DNA from: Bacteroidota bacterium
Lineage (GTDB): Bacteria > Bacteroidota > Bacteroidia > Chitinophagales > Chitinophagaceae
Direction: 5' to 3'
Length of the DNA stretch: 6,542 nt
Assembly (NCBI GenBank): GCA_023436685.1
Contig: JAEZIL010000114.1
Coordinates: forward strand, 1 to 6,542
The notes under the pieces: generated by a model
The model's input: only the letters and a program-made list of their open reading frames with translations
Told to the model about the DNA's origin: nothing
The model's database searches: none
Position numbers and translations under genes: made by a program
Shown here: positions 5,640-6,542 of the stretch, one piece after another
Numbering within the stretch: the first letter of the stretch is position 1
Layout of the letters: every line of letters begins with the position of its first letter

Positions 5640-6542
5640 ATGAAACTGAGTAAAGTGCTCGATACCCTCGGTATAGATAAAGTAAACGAAGGTGCATCAA
5701 CAGGTACCAAATGGCTGAAAGCCGGCGATGGTAAAATTGATTCTTATTCGCCTGTCGATGGTAAGCTTATCGCATCGGTACGCGGTGTAAACCGTAAAAC
5801 TTACGATACTATAGTTGCGCAAGCCGATGCTGCTTTCGCCGAATGGCGTATGTGGCCTGCACCACGCCGCGGCGAAATAGTGCGCCAGGTAGGCGAGGCA
5901 CTACGTAAAAATAAAGAAGCCCTTGGCCGCCTTGTTTCTTACGAAATGGGTAAGAGCCTGCAAGAGGGCTATGGCGAGGTGCAGGAGATGATAGACATCG
6001 CCGACTTTGCAGTAGGCCTGTCGCGCCAGTTGTATGGCCTTACTATGCACAGCGAGCGCCCTATGCACCGCATGTACGAGCAGTGGCACCCACTGGGCGT
6101 TGTAGGTATCATCAGTGCTTTCAACTTCCCCGTAGCTGTATGGAGCTGGAATAGCTTTATAGCATGGGTGTGCGGCAATACTGCTGTTTGGAAACCATCT
6201 GAAAAAACTCCGTTGACGGCTATCGCCTGTCAGAATATCATAGCCGATGTATTCAAGGCCAATAAAGTGCCTGAAGGTGTTTGTGGCCTGGTAATAGGTG
6301 GCCGCGAAACAGGTGAATGGATGAGCAACGATACTCGTATACCACTTGTATCGGCAACGGGCAGCACCCGCATGGGTAAGGCCGTAGCCGCAGCAGTTGG
6401 CAGCCGCCTTGGCAAAAGCCTGCTGGAGTTGGGTGGCAACAATGCCATCATAGTATCGGAGCATGCCGATATGAACATAGCACTGCGTGCAGCTATATTT
6501 GGCGCCGTAGGTACTGCGGGCCAGCGTTGCACCACTACACGC
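5640..6542 (+). CDS. amaB: ALDH7-family alpha-aminoadipic semialdehyde / piperideine-6-carboxylate dehydrogenase (3' end beyond window)
   Basis: The frame is open from ATG 5640 to the window edge, 301 residues of a family usually about 500-510 long. It oxidises alpha-aminoadipic semialdehyde, in equilibrium with piperideine-6-carboxylate, to alpha-aminoadipate using NAD+, in lysine or pipecolate catabolism; the family also acts on other aldehydes. All catalytic elements up to the cut are present: Asn162 in FNFPVAVW, Lys185 in WKPSEKTP, the GSTRMG nucleotide loop at 241-246, general base Glu263 in LLELGGNNAII, and nucleophile Cys297 in GTAGQRCTT. Glu263 and Cys297 are 34 residues apart, as is normal. 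GEVQE at 112-116 and QRC at 295-297 match the antiquitin (ALDH7A1) type; from memory Glu116 and Arg296 correspond to the human residues Glu121 and Arg301 that recognise aminoadipate. It is cytoplasmic, with a TAnnTTTG box 29 bases upstream and no Shine-Dalgarno. No other lysine-degradation gene is visible. Confidence 0.94.
   Translation, partial: MKLSKVLDTLGIDKVNEGASTGTKWLKAGDGKIDSYSPVDGKLIASVRGVNRKTYDTIVAQADAAFAEWRMWPAPRRGEIVRQVGEALRKNKEALGRLVSYEMGKSLQEGYGEVQEMIDIADFAVGLSRQLYGLTMHSERPMHRMYEQWHPLGVVGIISAFNFPVAVWSWNSFIAWVCGNTAVWKPSEKTPLTAIACQNIIADVFKANKVPEGVCGLVIGGRETGEWMSNDTRIPLVSATGSTRMGKAVAAAVGSRLGKSLLELGGNNAIIVSEHADMNIALRAAIFGAVGTAGQRCTTTR

Noticed and set aside
5901..6464. A 187-codon open frame on the minus strand opposite the aldehyde dehydrogenase
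   Set aside because: The plus-strand frame carries every ALDH7 catalytic motif over the same bases; the minus-strand translation is low-complexity and Ala/Tyr/His-rich with no recognisable domain.
1..6542. Searched for tRNA/rRNA genes, CRISPR repeats, transposase or insertion-sequence ends and riboswitches
   Set aside because: No cloverleaf, repeat-spacer array, transposase domain or conserved aptamer pattern was recognisable; the repeats seen are all explained by paralogous coding sequence or short hairpins.

Overview
The window looks like chromosomal DNA of a Bacteroidota member, probably of the Chitinophagales/Chitinophagaceae type. This rests on secreted proteins ending in, or related to proteins ending in, a type IX secretion system (T9SS) type A sorting domain, on signal peptides cleaved just before Gln, on the absence of Shine-Dalgarno sequences, and on promoter candidates of the Bacteroidota TTG / TAnnTTTG kind. 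The taxonomic call is inference; there is no rRNA or other marker.

Layout. (1) Positions 1-2710, minus strand: two tandem paralogous secreted proteins. The downstream copy (825 down to 1) is cut by the window edge. The upstream copy (2710-905) is complete at 601 aa and ends in a T9SS sorting domain. A perfect 12-bp hairpin lies in the 79-bp gap between them. (2) Positions 2711-3093: a 383-bp divergent intergenic region with a promoter candidate for the tandem pair, a 12-bp palindrome and a 9-bp hairpin. (3) 3094-4128, plus: a luciferase-like (LLM) flavin-dependent oxidoreductase. (4) 4250-4651, plus: a small predicted lipoprotein of unknown function. (5) 4652-5488, minus: a third secreted T9SS protein, AT-rich, whose stop codon directly abuts the stop of the convergent lipoprotein gene. 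(6) 5489-5639: a 151-bp divergent promoter region. (7) 5640 to the right edge, plus: the first 301 residues of an ALDH7-family aldehyde dehydrogenase (alpha-aminoadipic semialdehyde / piperideine-6-carboxylate dehydrogenase).

The genes do not form an obvious pathway. Three encode exported, cell-surface or secreted proteins, one encodes a lipoprotein and two encode cytoplasmic enzymes. I see no mobile element, CRISPR array, RNA gene or defence system. The most interesting material is the tandem pair: a family with about six repeats of 55-62 residues that suggests a beta-propeller, duplicated side by side, with a hairpin that may tune expression of the second copy.
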